Shown: positions 34,083 to 45,598 of the stretch, one piece after another | How positions within the stretch are numbered: position 1 is the stretch's first letter | Layout of the letters: each line of letters opens with the position of its first letter | Source of the DNA: Alopecurus myosuroides | Lineage: Eukaryota; Streptophyta; Magnoliopsida; Poales; Poaceae | Length of the DNA stretch: 64,000 nucleotides | Direction of reading: 5' to 3' | NCBI GenBank assembly: GCA_028641055.1 | Contig: CM054058.1 | Span: forward strand, 86,315,927-86,379,926 | Notes under the pieces: generated by a model | Database searches by the model: none | Told to the model about the DNA's origin: nothing | Seen by the model: the letters and a program-made list of their open reading frames with translations, nothing else | Made by a program: the position numbers and the translations under genes

Positions 34083-37000
34083 TCATGTTGAGGAAGCGGT
34101 GTTATCGGTGCTGGCCTTGGTTGCTTCATCTTCTGTGGTGGTCTTGGTCGCCTCCGCCTCCGAGCTGGCAGCGACTGTCCTCGCGGCTTCCTCTTCGGCG
34201 CTGGCGTTGGTCGCATCCGCCTCCGAGTGGACGGTGGCGGACTGCTCCATCTCGACGTCGTGCTCGGTGGCTACTCGGTCTGAAGTGGCCGTGGCCACCG
34301 AGATAGGCCCTGGGGCCGAGGAAGAACCAGAGGCTTGGCCGTGGGGGAGTACCGTGTCGTCGAGGGCGGCTCCTGATGAGGTGCCGAACTCGAGTGCGGC
34401 GGTGTCGATCTCCTCGTACTCCTCGTCGCTACTCGCAACGACTGCAGCCTTCCCCTTCCCGGCCTTGCCACCAGGTGAATCGAAGAAGCCCAAGTCCGAA
34501 TCTGTTTCTGCATCATCGTCTTCCTCCTCGTCCCCCTCCACCTCGGTGTCGGGCTCGGTGAGGCCCTCGATGAAGGTTGCAGTGTCAGCATATTCCGCAA
34601 CCTCATGCGCAATCAGCTTGCGCATGGTCACGCAGTTGGGGTCCGTCTCCCACTTGGAATTGTCGCGCTTCCCGCGGATAATCTGCATATTCAAGTTCTC
34701 ATACCAGGAAGCGATGCAGAGCAGCATCAAATCAGCACCCGCCCGAGCTCCCGAGGCGCGCCATTTCTTCAATTCGACCTTCACGTTCTGCAGCTTGAAA
34801 GCAAGGCCCCGAATAGTTGTTGGCGCAGGATCCTGAGTCCATAAGAGCTCGTGGAGCTGGAAGCCGGTGCGCACCAGGTCAGTACCAACGCTGGCTAGGC
34901 GTTCGAACTGCCCTCGCATCACCAGCATGCTATCCTCGATCTCGGCTCTGGTGTCCGCAGCCTCGCCCTTCTCAAGGCGAGCTGCTTGGGCCTTGGCCAA
35001 AGCAGGCGCGCAAGAGGACACGCTGTCAGGGAAGATTTGTGCAAAAACAAATGAGGAATTCAGTAACAGAATCAGAGAAGAGATAGAACCGAGAAGAAGA
35101 GATGCAGGAAGGAGAAAACCTACGATTCAACTCGTGGCGAAGTTCCTGCAGCTGGGTCTTCCATGCTTCTTCGTTGGAAACGTGCCTCTCTTGGATCTGG
35201 CGCAGCCCGTCCATTTGAGCAAAGAGTCCAGCATTGGCTTTCTTCAGCACCTCGCACTCCTGCTCAAGGGCCTTCACCTTGGCATTGGATTCTGTCTCAG
35301 CCTTTGCCTTCTCGGCAATCACTCTGTCCTTCTTGGCAGCAATGTTGACGACATCCTGAAGCGCTGCGCGTAGCCGGATTTGGAGGTCCTCCAACTCGGT
35401 GGCGTGCTCACTCTGCAGGGAGGCAGATTGGCTCGCCAGTTGCACCTCCACCTCTGCAGGCTTAAGGCAATCTTGATGCTCCTCAGCGAATTTCTTGTGA
35501 TCTTCTGCGGAAAGCAAAGCACGATCAGCGAAAAAGCAAAAGAAACAGACACAAGTGCAATCCGAGTAGACAGTGGTTTACCTTCAAGCTTCTTGATGGT
35601 GGCCTCGCCATTCTCAACGAAGGCACGACAATTCTGGTGCTCCTCAGCCAGGGCCTTCAGTTTCCTTGCAGAGTAGGAATGGTTAACGCAAAAAAGCAGA
35701 AGCGGGCGTAAACAAAAAACGCAAGAACCGCGTAGCTAGAAGCGTACCTTCAACCTCAGACAGCCTCATGGTGCTGTTCATTACTTCCTTGTCGGCTGCC
35801 TCGGCAGCTATCTTCTCCTTCTCGAGGGCAGCAATTCGCCTCTTGGCGATAGCATGGTTCCAGAGTAGCCGACGATGCAGATCGGTCCGCTTCAGAACGC
35901 TATTCTGAGAAGCAAAAAGAAAATAAATCAGACAAAGAAGTAAAGATTCAACCCGAGAAGGCGGCTACTCGGGAGAGCATCCGCCTACTCGGCCAGAATC
36001 TCGGGGACTGGGTGATGGGTAAAGGAAAAGGAAGACGAGTAGAAATGAAGAAAAAATGCAACTCGGAGAGGATGAGTTAAGGCTTACCGCGTAAGACTGC
36101 TCGAGATCCTCGGCGTTCTTCCGGTGCACGAACATCTTGGCAGCAAGGGTAGCGGTGTTGGAAGAGACCATCATGGGTTTGTAACCCAAGTCCACCTTGT
36201 TCCAATCAATGCGCATATGGTCGATGTCGCCCAGCCCGATGCCATTCCATTTGGTAGTGCCGAGAACTTTGCTGTCCCACTTGGCATCAATGAAGCCGAC
36301 CATGTCGAGAACTTGCTCGAGGCTCTGGGATGTTATCGCCTGGTCCTGAACTCCGCGAGAAGCGATGGAAACGGACTTACCTTGGTCTGGAGCCGGGAGC
36401 GCGGAGTTCACTGCCACGGCCTTCCTTCCCTTCTGAAGAGCGAGTTTCTTATCCTTTGGGGAAAAGCCGATCTGGTGCTGCTGGCTAACCTGCACCATAT
36501 AATCCGGGAAGCGGGGCTGATCAGCGGCAGCGGCGGCAGCAGCAGTGGCGGCAGCAACCGCGCTGGGATCGCGAATCACCAACTGACCGGACTGGCCAGT
36601 CGATGTTGGCGGCGGCATCAACTCGGAAGCCCGCTTCATCGCCTTCTCCTTCTGAGCAGTTGGCTTCTCGGTTTTCGCCTTCTCGGGCTTCTTCTTCTCA
36701 GCCTTCGCCTTCTCGGCGGCTTTCTTCTCGGCTGCTTCCTTCTCTGCAGCATCTTGGGCATTTTTCCTAGTGACTCGCCCGGCAGGAGGGCTGGCTGCGG
36801 CCTTGGTTTGCTGCACTGAGGAGGAGTCTGGCGGAGCGTTACCTTGGTCAGTGGGTGGCACCAAGGGCGCGCTATCCGCTGCGCCAGCTGGCTGGGAGCT
36901 ACTCTGCGCGGCGCCTGGCTGCGCGTCGCTCAGAGGATACTGCTCTGTCATAACTGTGTCTTCTACCCGCTGCTCGGCAGCGGGACCTTCTGGTTCGGCA

Positions 37001-39186
37001 GCCCCTGTGGCTGGCTGTTCCTGTTCAGCTCCTGGCCGCTCGAGGGCGGCATCATCTTGCATCTCTTGGTCTTGAGTCTCCTCTGCGGTGTTGGCCGGAG
37101 GAGAAGGGGCCCTCTCATGATGAGCGGCGTCCTGCGCTTCTAACCCTGCGCGGGACCGCGGCTCCAACTCTGCATCTTGGGCCTCCGTGGTCTCTGCGTG
37201 GGCATTAGCAGCATTGGCCTCGTCGCTTTCAAGGTCAATAACATTGTCGACATCGACGGCAGCTTGCTTCTTGGCCTGGTCGAGCGCGAAAGCAGCGTCC
37301 GCATCTAAGGGAGCTCTGGTGAGAAAGCGAAATTCAGAAATTAGATGAAAGCGGAGGAAAATTGAAAGAAGCAGTGAAGTACAAAATTGGAAGTTGACCG
37401 AGAAGAAACTCACGCTTTGGTGGAGGGGATTGTTCGTCGCGTTCTCTTCACGAACTTCTTCTTGGTCGTTTTCTCGGCTGGCTTCTTCTTCTTGGCGGGG
37501 GGCTCTTGGGCGCCACTGCCTGTCCGCTTACGGGTGGCAGGACCGGCGACAGATAGAGGATTGACTTCAAGGGCTCTGTCGTCCTCGTTCTCGTCCTCAT
37601 CCTCACCCTCGTTCTCGGCATCTGCATCATCTATGAAGATTGAAAAGAAAGAGAAGAGATTCAGAAACAGCAGGCAATGGGTCAGCGCTTCTCGCAAACA
37701 AGCAAAGTAAACATTCAGTTACCTTCGAACTCGTCTTCAGACCACTCACGAAGAGACGAGTCTACGCGGTGCTTCTCCATCGTGGGGGAGTGAGGAAGGT
37801 TAATCTGATCTGTGGTCTCGAAGGAGGCCACATCGTCTTCTTCTCGGTCCGCAAACCAATTGCCCTCGAAGCGCTCACAGCTCTCATCAAGCTGGCGCTC
37901 AAGGACCTGAAGAGCAGAGAAGTATCACAGGATTAGCCGAATAGCACGAAGGCATCCTACTCGAATAGGCGTGCAAACGCAAAGCACTCTAAGCCTAGAG
38001 AGGTTTGCCAAAGTACTCTACTCGAATAGGCGTGCAAACAAAAAGCACTCTAAGCCTAGTGAGGTTTGCCAGAGTATTCTACTCGGAAAGGCATACAAAC
38101 ATCAAGCATATTAAGCCTAAAAGCTTTCTCCTAAGTATGCTATCCGAATAGGCGTGCAGGCACTAAAGCACACTAAGCCTAGGCAGTTCTACTAAGTACT
38201 CTACTCGGCACAGAATGCGATTGCTAGTCGCAGCAAGAAGAGGAAGTTATCTACTCGAATTGCATATGCAGAAAGCAGAGTAAGGAGAACGTACCCGCGG
38301 AATCGGCTTCGTGCGGCTGAATGGGACGAACCCATACTGCCAATTGTCGCTAAGGCCCGTGGTCAGGATGGACCTTGCGTGCGCGGGGACGTCCGCGTTG
38401 CTGAGCTCGATGGTGGTCGTTCGAGTGCAGTCGCGGGGGCCTCCCAGATAGCACATCAGGTGGCAGCGCTGCTGCAGAGGCAGCACGCGATTCTTGATCC
38501 AACAGGCGACGGGATCATCGCTCTTGAGGCCCTGCCCGATTAGAAGAGCAAGCCGCTCCTCCATCTGCATTGTGTTGCGGTCGTTGGAGGGCTTCGTCTT
38601 CCAATTCTGCCCGGTTGGAGCTCGGTTGCTCCACGCAGGCAGGTTGATGCGGTCGGTTATTTTCCCCCCTCCGTGGCAGGGATGTTCTTGACATAGAGGA
38701 AGGTCTTCTGCCACATGCGGACGGAATCCAAACCCTTGATACGAGGGTGGTTGGTTCCCGTCCGCTGCACCATCATGGCACTGCCGGTGTCGGTTGCACG
38801 GCTGCCGGCGGCCGCGCCATCCTTCTTCCCGGTGCTCTGCTGGCGGAGATGGAAATACTTCAACCAGGTATCCGTCGTGGGACGGATACCGAGGAAGGCC
38901 TCGCACACCACGGCGTGGTAAGCGAGGAAGACGACGGCATTTGGTGGGAGGTGATGCATCTGGACACCGAAGTGATCCAGGAAGCGGCGAGGAAGTCGGA
39001 GGCTGGCAAGCCGAATCCGCGCTCAAAGTGCGCCAGGAAGACGACGTGCTCGCCCTCCTGCAGGGTCGGAACGATCTCGCCGTCGGACGGCCGGCACCGA
39101 ACACCAGGAGGAACCCTCCGGGTGTTCACGAGCCAGGAACAGTCGTCGACGGTGACATGCGAACCAGCCCACCCAGCGCGAGACAT
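34083..39186 (-). pseudogene. Antisense spliced gene in the 3' region of Tat element Y (PF04195-like N part, coiled-coil C part)
   Basis: Minus-strand exons inferred from reading frame and GT-AG junctions: 38295-39186, 37723-37906, 37414-37630, 36088-37315, 35748-35904, about 35582-35664, 35124-35504 and 34083-35022. Exons 2-5 join in consistent phase. Exon 1 (MSRAGWAGSHV, LAHFERGFGLPASDFL, VCEAFLGIRPTTDTWLKYF) resembles the plant 'putative gypsy type transposon' domain PF04195. Later exons are Lys/Glu/Ala-rich and coiled-coil prone; the last ends in an acidic tail. Two single-base shifts (about 39000 and 38665) and imperfect junctions at exons 6 and 8 suggest early decay. Tat elements are known to carry extra, sometimes antisense ORFs; function is unknown. 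Confidence 0.72.
37957..38200 (-). repeat. 61-bp tandem repeat in the first intron of the antisense gene
   Basis: Units start at 37957, 38018, 38079 and 38140, each beginning with ctactcg or a close variant and containing aggcgtgca and ctaagcct pieces. The array ends near 38201 with another ctactcgg. Exact 61-bp spacing shows recent unit duplication in the intron between exons 1 and 2. Confidence 0.88.
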
Positions 39187-39352
39187 GGCCACGAGTAGGA
39201 AAGTGGAAGGAGTTGGAAAGATTTGGGTGGATTGAGTGAGTCCGCGGCGGCGCAGAGAGTTGCGCGGTGGCGGAGAGCTCGGCGGCGGAGAGGAAACAGA
39301 GAGACGAAAGAGGAAAAGTGCGGAGGAAGGAGAAGAGGAAGTTACCGGCGGG

Positions 39353-39365
39353 GGTATTTATATCC
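39353..39365 (-). promoter_or_regulatory. TATA box of the antisense gene
   Basis: The minus strand reads GGATATAAATACC, a near-canonical plant TATA box, about 170 bases before the antisense ATG at 39186. A G-box-like palindrome gacacgtgtc lies upstream at about 39621-39632. This supports an independent promoter within the element, not read-through from an LTR. Confidence 0.7.
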
Positions 39366-39878
39366 TCTCCCTGGATTACCGTTACCATCGGGGAAGTGGG
39401 ATCGATCGTGGCCATAACATCCGTGTGGTGGGGTCTGTGGCCGGTTAGAAACGCATTCAAGCGCGAGATGCGCGCGTAACGGCCGCAATTGATCCCACGA
39501 CCAGATCGTGGCCTATTATTACGCTTGATGGGACATGACGAGCTGGTGGGCCCACTACCTGAAAACTGGGCGCGTGGCACGTCGTGTCCTGGGCAACGAG
39601 ACAACGGGAGCGCGGATGCTTGACACGTGTCCAGTTGCAGCACGGAAGGCTGGATTGTGCTCTGCGTTGCAGAGACTCAGTTTGTGAAAATTCGCTAAGT
39701 CTTTTTACTCGGCTGCAGAGTAGAAAGCGGCTGCTACTCGGAAGAGAGGAAACTCAAGGTACGTTCCGGAAAGCTACTCGGAGGTTTTACTCGGCGCCTT
39801 AAGGTTCAAAAGTTGTGTTGCGAAGATTGGTTTTAAGCTGGCAGAGCCTAGTGAACGAGTTCGCAAAACTCTACCAGC

Positions 39879-39890
39879 TTCGGGGACTAA
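39879..39890 (+). other. Polypurine tract of element Y
   Basis: ttcggggactaa directly before the 3' LTR. The purine core cggggact is imperfect as a purine run but occupies the tract position. The same core recurs many times in the element. Confidence 0.65.
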
Positions 39891-40778
39891 TGTCGGGGGG
39901 TTACCCCCGAGTAGGGTAAAGGCAAGTGATAAAGGCAAGGGTCAGAAGAGAAGTTTGGTCGAGTAGCCGCCTACCCGGTAAACTGCTACCCGGTCGACTG
40001 CTACTCGGTCTTACGGAAAGATGACCAGAAGAAGGGATCAACCAAGTTCTGTCCATTCGAGTAGAAGAGTTGGCCCGAGTAAAATTGGCGGGAACCTACT
40101 CGGGCCAGAAAGTCAAAGGAGCCGTTCTGACACAGGATCCCGCGTATCCTGGGTCCGTACTTGGCACTATTCGAACCACTGTTCATCTGGGACCGGCCTG
40201 CCTGACAGTGACAGTGTGGAAGCAGGCGGTCGTAGGATAAGGGGGCCCTACTCTGTGTTTGGCACAGTGATACCAGTCTGTCCCCTTGGTTTTGCCCAAC
40301 GACTTTCCGGATGCAGCCAAGATTAGGAACCAAAGCTGTCAGCGGGAACTCGGAAGAAGGACGATGTGCACACTATGTCGACACTTGTCCATGTTTGGAC
40401 GAATCCGTCTGGGCACCGTGTATATAAGGTGCCCCGCCGCCTCCTGCGCGAGGGATCGCGCACACGTTGGGATCGAACACCAAAAAACCCTAAGTTCTTG
40501 ACCTAGTTCATCACGTAGAGAGGAGAGTGGCTACTCGGTAGCAAGATCCATTGTACTGTGGCTACTCGGTGGGACATCATAATACACACAGAAGGGCAGG
40601 AGTAGGGGTTTTACCTCCTCACGAGGGCCCTGAACCTGGGTAGATCGTATTGTTTGCGGTGCTTTGTTCTTATCTCACGCGGCTACTCGTCGCGTGATCC
40701 CTCCCCGAATACCTCCAGCGTCCTTCGTCCTCACATCTTTAGCCATCCCATGGCATCTGCCGTGACACCACCACGACA
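39891..40778 (+). repeat. 3' LTR of Tat element Y
   Basis: 888 bp, equal in length to the 5' LTR with 8 substitutions and no indel seen. TATA box tatataa at 40421-40427. Followed by the duplication actac at 40779-40783. Confidence 0.96.
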
Positions 40779-40783
40779 ACTAC

Positions 40784-41318
40784 TCATGCATCACTTCAGA
40801 GGAGGGCATGGTAGCGTAGACCCCTCCGGTGATGAATTTCCCTCCCGGTAGGGTGCCGGGGAGAGCTCCAGAACCCTCTCAATCTCGGGATGACGATGAC
40901 GGTGGCCTCAGGTGTTTCTCGAGAAAAAGTGGTATATTTATAGGGTTCACGTATCGGGGGGATTATATAGGCGAAAGGGCGATGGTGGTGCACGCCTGAG
41001 GGGCCCACACCACCCCCAGGCACGACCAGGGGGTGCCGCCCTATGGTGTGGCCCCTTTCCTGGCCTCTTTGGGACTCTATGGAACCTTCAGGAATTCTAA
41101 GACTTCCGGGCTTTGAATTTTCCAATTCCGAGAATACTTCGAAACTACTTTTCTGAAACTAAAAACGGTAGAAAACAAGGAACTGGCTCTGTGGCATCTT
41201 GTCAATAGGTTAGTCCCTGAATCGATAAAAATGACATAAAGTGTATAGCAAACATGTAGGAAATAACATGAGAACAACATGGAACATCAGAAATTAAGGA
41301 TACGTTTATGACGTATCA
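40784..41318 (-). repeat. 3' LTR of element C, right piece
   Basis: Continues the LTR interrupted at 25600. On the minus strand it starts TGATACGTCATAAACG at 41318 and includes a TATA-like CTATATAATCC near 40957-40967. On its right, gcatccccaagctt is the complement of AAGCTTGGGGATGC, a polypurine tract, so this is a 3' LTR. Confidence 0.83.
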
Positions 41319-44300
41319 GCATCCCCAAGCTTATTTCCTACTAGTCCTCGAGTAGGTAAACGATAAAAACACAAAATTTCAGAGGTGACATGCTACCAAC
41401 ATAAACTTGATCATCAATACTGTAAAATCATATGTAATCTGAGATTAGAGTACTTTAAACACAAGCATGATAAATAAAATTTTAATAATAAAGCATAGGA
41501 ATCACCTTGCGTCATGAGAAGTAACACAAATAAAAGATCATGAATAATAATGCACATTGATATTTCACTTGTCCTTAAGAGTGGGGAAAAACATAAATTC
41601 CAGGACACCTTCAAATTTTAAGAGGAAGACTAGAACAAATAATTTGAGAAAAAATAATAACACATCATGAATCAATTTACAATGTTTCTGGGACAAATGC
41701 ACATTATACTCAGAATGGAAACTATGCTCTCTCAACTGTGCATAAAGTTAGAAGATGGATACTCAACATAAAAGTAAAAGAAAGGCCCTTCACAGTTGGA
41801 AGCAGGGATTCACTCATGTGCTAGAGCTTTTTATTTTATTAAACACAGGTATTGAAAACATTTTTGAGAAAGGTGTATCCTTATGTCAACGAATGGTAAA
41901 CAGAAAATACAATACATCACAAGGCAACTAGACTTCACAAGAGCGGCTCGCAGCTGGTGTAGAAGGTCACCCTAGTTCTCTTTTGTTTACACAATTACGC
42001 TTTGACTCATAAATCAGGGGCAAAAATAGTGAAGAGAATTTTTTTATTAACTTGGGGTTTGGCACCCTGCTGCCAGCTTTTCTATCAATTGGATAAGAGG
42101 ATGAAGCCACTAGTCCAGGGTGTGAAAGTCCAATCAACAAGTGAGATAAAGATTCTCTATTTACGTCCTCATGAGCTAAAAACACAAAACATGAGTAATT
42201 TTTAAAGTTTTAAAGGTAACAAATAATCAATTTACTTTGCAGTGGAAGTTAAATACCACATGTAGGTAGGTATGGTGGACACATTTGGAAAACTTTGGTT
42301 TTTCGGAGTTGGATGCACGAGTGGAGCTCATACTCAGTACAGGTGGAGGCTAGAATAAGACTGGGAGCGAAAAATAAAGAGAGCAATAATGGCCATAATC
42401 ATGCATAGCGACAAAAACATCATTAATGAAAGCATGAGTGGTACCAGAAGTTCAAAGAATAAATGATCATAGAGGCTACACGTGATTGATTTTTAGTCAT
42501 AAACATGGTTTAAGCATGCTCCACGAACCAAATAAAACATTCAAATGAGAACACCACAAATTTATGCTTCAATATGACAAGAACAACCCATGATTCTTTG
42601 AATGGCACATTAAACACTCTCAGCTATTTGAGACAAATCATGCTACAAAATAACCTCTAGGGTTAAGAATTAAAATAACATCTAGCTTGATATGAAAAAG
42701 TCTAGCCATAGTCTATACAAGCTTCTATTTGCATCGTTTATAAATTCTATCACATGCAGTAGTTTCTTTACCCAACAAGCACCATACAAAATATGTTTTA
42801 GCAAAAACTATCTAAATGATACAGAAAGCAAACATGAGATTAGTCACATAAAACTACTAAAACTAACAACTCTGAATAAGAGATGGAATGCAAACATGAG
42901 CAAACATGAATTTTGCCGCAGGTGGAAGAAAAATTAAGAATATGAGCATAACGAGTATTCAAATGAAAAAGAGGAGCGTGTCTCTCTCCCAAATAAGGAT
43001 GCTAGGTTGCAATTATGTTTATTTCAGCAAGGAAAACAAAACAAAACAGAACGAAAAATAAAAGACGCTCCACGTAAATTTCATATGATGTGACCGAATA
43101 AAAATATAGTTGCACTAGAAGTGACCTGATAAATTGTTGATGAAGAAGGGGATGCCTTGGGAATCCCTAAGATTAGATAATTGAGTCTTCTTAGAATTTG
43201 CTGAGATGAACCACGGGGGCATCCCCAAGATTTGACCTTGCACTCTTCTTGATCACATTATATCACCCACTTCTCTTGACCCTTGAAAACTTTCTTCACA
43301 CCACACTCAAAGAGTAATTCGCATTAGACGGTTAGTGCAAAAATAAAAAATACATGGGTTATGTATGGGAAAAAGTGCTATTGATAGTTATAAAAATTAG
43401 CTACAACTACTTTTGTTTCGTGAAGCAAAGAAATCCACTTGACATCGTAAAAGAGCAAATGCAAGAAAAATGACAGATTCTGCCAGAACCAGAACAGTTT
43501 GTAAAGACGATTTTTTTCGGGGAATTTACGTTGCTCAAATAAAAAACTTAAAGAATGAAAAAGTTGAGGAATTATCTGAGGAACAAGCACAAACAATTTG
43601 TGGCCATTATGATCTTTTTGTATTTTTCACGATTTTTACGGTGGACATCAGAAATCTGTTTCCTGCGCAGAACTCCAAAACCATCTCCAACTCTCGCCAG
43701 ATTCTTTATTTGGCACAACTAAAACATGAAAATAAAGATACCGAGGAGTTTCTATGCAAGTATACAACCCCTCGAAAAAATAAAGAAAACAAAGCAAAAA
43801 TAAAACCATGGGTTATCTCCCAAGATATGCTTTTCTTTAACGCCTTTTAGCTAGGCCCAGAAAAGTGGATTCACGTGTTTTTAAGTCAAGAAGATGCTCA
43901 CATAAGAAATATGTATTAAAGAAAAACAGAGCATAAATAAGAAAGTATAAAATAAATTTAAGTCTAACCCACTTCCTATGCATAGGAATAATGTAAAGAA
44001 ATAAATTAAGGAAGCTCAAACGAGAAATCATTGGAAGGTAGAACAAGAGAAACTTCAAAACTTTCAACAAAAAGAGAGGTATTTTAGTAACATGAAAATT
44101 CCTACAACCATATTTTCCTCTCTCATATTAATTTTCAGTAGCATCATGAATAAACTCAACAACATAATTATCACATAAAGCATGTTTGGCATGGTCTAAA
44201 AGCACACAATTCAATCGAGCTCAAAAATAGTGGGATCAAAATTAAAAATAGAGACCTCTTCTTTCCCACTTTTAGTAATAGAAAAACAAGATGATTGGTC

Positions 44301-44439
44301 ACTATTAAAAGGTATGGGACACATTATAGCAATCTTATATTCAGTAGAATTAAGATGAAGTAACATAGGACCATTATCTAGAGTATTATCATATAAATTT
44401 TCTAAACAAACTTCCTCATTACCATGGATAAGAATAGTT
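41319..44439 (-). pseudogene. Residual internal region of element C
   Basis: About 3.1 kb, AT-rich. The left part is Athila/Sabrina-type 3' non-coding sequence with no gene I can support. Near the right end (44211-44430) the minus strand encodes a gag-like piece with PTILIHGNEEVCLENLYDN and SKSGKEEVSIF-type sequence, ending in FELD and a stop. The region between gag and the 3' part (protease to integrase) is missing, so a large internal deletion occurred. Confidence 0.6.
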
Positions 44440-44730
44440 GGAATAAATAGAGGATTCTGATAGTATTTATCAAAGTAGAATGGACTCCGTGGAACCTTCA
44501 GGAATTCTAAGACACTTCCGGGCTCCGAATTTTCCAATTATGAGAATATTTTCAGAACAAATTTTTTGAAACTAAGAACAGCTGAAAACATGGAACTGGC
44601 TCTGTGGCATCTTTTCAATAGGTTAGTCGCGAAAATCGATAAAAATGACATAGTGTATAGCAAACATGTAGGAAATAATATGAAAACAACATGGAAGATC
44701 AGAAATTAAGGACATGTATATGACGTATCA
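44440..44730 (-). repeat. 5' LTR fragment of element C
   Basis: Homologous to the outer end of the LTR family (compare 15565-15854). It ends tgacgtatca, followed by the duplication agtag (44731-44735). Its inner part and the primer site are deleted. Confidence 0.8.
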
Positions 44731-44735
44731 AGTAG

Positions 44736-45300
44736 TATGATGTATGCGTACGATGCCCTAAATCTGAAACTTACGAGTTAGATCTAACCAAGAAGGAGAA
44801 AATGCACTACATTAGTTTTGAAACGCAAAAAACTTGGGTCAAGGAAGAGACGTCTAGAGATTGAGATGTCCTATAAGGTGATATAAATACGACTTATTTC
44901 CTTGTTGTGGAAAATCAGCGTAGGAGGAAATCCTACATCCATTCTATAGATGATGTAGATCGACCCGCCACTAACATTGGAAAGATGTTAGGCATTGCTT
45001 CCTCTTTCTATAATGACATGTATCAAAAGGAAGATAGGAATCAATGCTCTCTAGCTGACGACTTCTTTTCCCAAAAGGAAAAATTCTCTAACAACTATAA
45101 CGCTATGCTTCAAGTCCCTTTCACCGAGGAAGAGGTGAAAACTGCTGTTTTCGGGTCCCGAATCAGATAGGGCGCCGAGTCTAGACGGTTTATATTTCAT
45201 ATTCTAAAAAATATTCTAGCCTATGGTCAAGGGAAACTTGATGGCCCGTTTTAGAGATTTGCATAATGGCAAGCTGGACATCTATAGATTAAATGATGCA
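44736..45300 (+). pseudogene. L1-type LINE ORF2, right half (linker and start of reverse transcriptase)
   Basis: Plus strand: NQRRRKSYIHSIDDVDRPAT, KMLGIASSFYNDMYQ, MLQVPFTEEEVKTAVFGS, then PSLDGLYFIF and MARFRDLHNGKLDIYRLNDA. These are the segments between endonuclease and reverse transcriptase in plant L1 ORF2. It follows the endonuclease half at 23760-24975 and stops abruptly at about 45300, before the catalytic RT motifs. Confidence 0.82.
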
Positions 45301-45598
45301 GTACACCCCATTCCACCAAGCACAAGACCCAATGGGCCCATGACAAGATCTCGATCATAGGTGATACATGACAAGGTGAAATCACTCCTCGCCTCCTATT
45401 ATTTCTTTGACTTGGTGAATGGAGCACTACCTCATGGAACTACCCTATGCGTACTCAGGTTTGATACCACCATGGAGCACCAAGATGATGCCCAAGAACA
45501 CGCCCAAGATGATGCCCAAGAAGCTATGGAAGAAGTCCGAGAGGAAGACGTCGAGGAAGAAGAAGAGAAGGAGAAGGGGGGAGGAAAGCACGGGAGCG
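45301..45598 (+). pseudogene. Gypsy element Z: C-terminal end of pol
   Basis: Plus strand: HQAQDPMGPMTRSRS, a stop, then VIHDKVKSLLA, GALPHGTTLCVLRFDTTMEH and an acidic tail. The GPMTRxRx and LPxxxTLCVLR pieces are typical of the C-terminus of some grass Gypsy polyproteins. It ends in a purine-rich run (45560-45597) that could serve as polypurine tract. The left side is truncated against LINE sequence. Confidence 0.65.

Larger units (their letters stand above)
25601..40778 (+). mobile_element. Complete Tat-lineage Gypsy element Y
   Basis: 15,178 bp with 888-bp LTRs, perfect duplication ACTAC (25596-25600 and 40779-40783), primer site, polypurine tract, gag-pol with protease, reverse transcriptase, RNase H, second RNase H and integrase, and a long 3' region with an antisense spliced gene. 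The two RNase H domains and the large 3' region with extra ORFs are marks of the Tat lineage (Grande, RIRE2, Ogre and relatives). I counted 8 substitutions between the LTRs (0.9 percent), a young insertion on usual grass rates. It is nested in the LTR of element C. Confidence 0.94.
24981..44730 (-). mobile_element. Sabrina/Athila-like element C, internally deleted, carrying a nested Tat element
   Basis: Boundaries come from the AGTAG duplication and LTR-family ends (TGATACGTC on the minus strand at 44730; TGATGCGCGTG on the plus strand at 24981). Without the nested 15.2 kb element and its duplication it would be about 4.6 kb. The 3' LTR is split by the Tat element, and the 5' LTR keeps only about 290 bp. 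The primer site and most of gag-pol are missing, so it cannot move by itself. Confidence 0.82.

Noticed and set aside
37957..38200. Regularly spaced repeats considered as a CRISPR-like array
   Set aside because: Direct tandem repeats without unique spacers, in a plant retrotransposon intron.
43470..43850. 126-codon plus-strand frame in the core of element C
   Set aside because: It lies antisense to the element in AT-rich 3' non-coding sequence; no similarity recognised and no start or promoter context.
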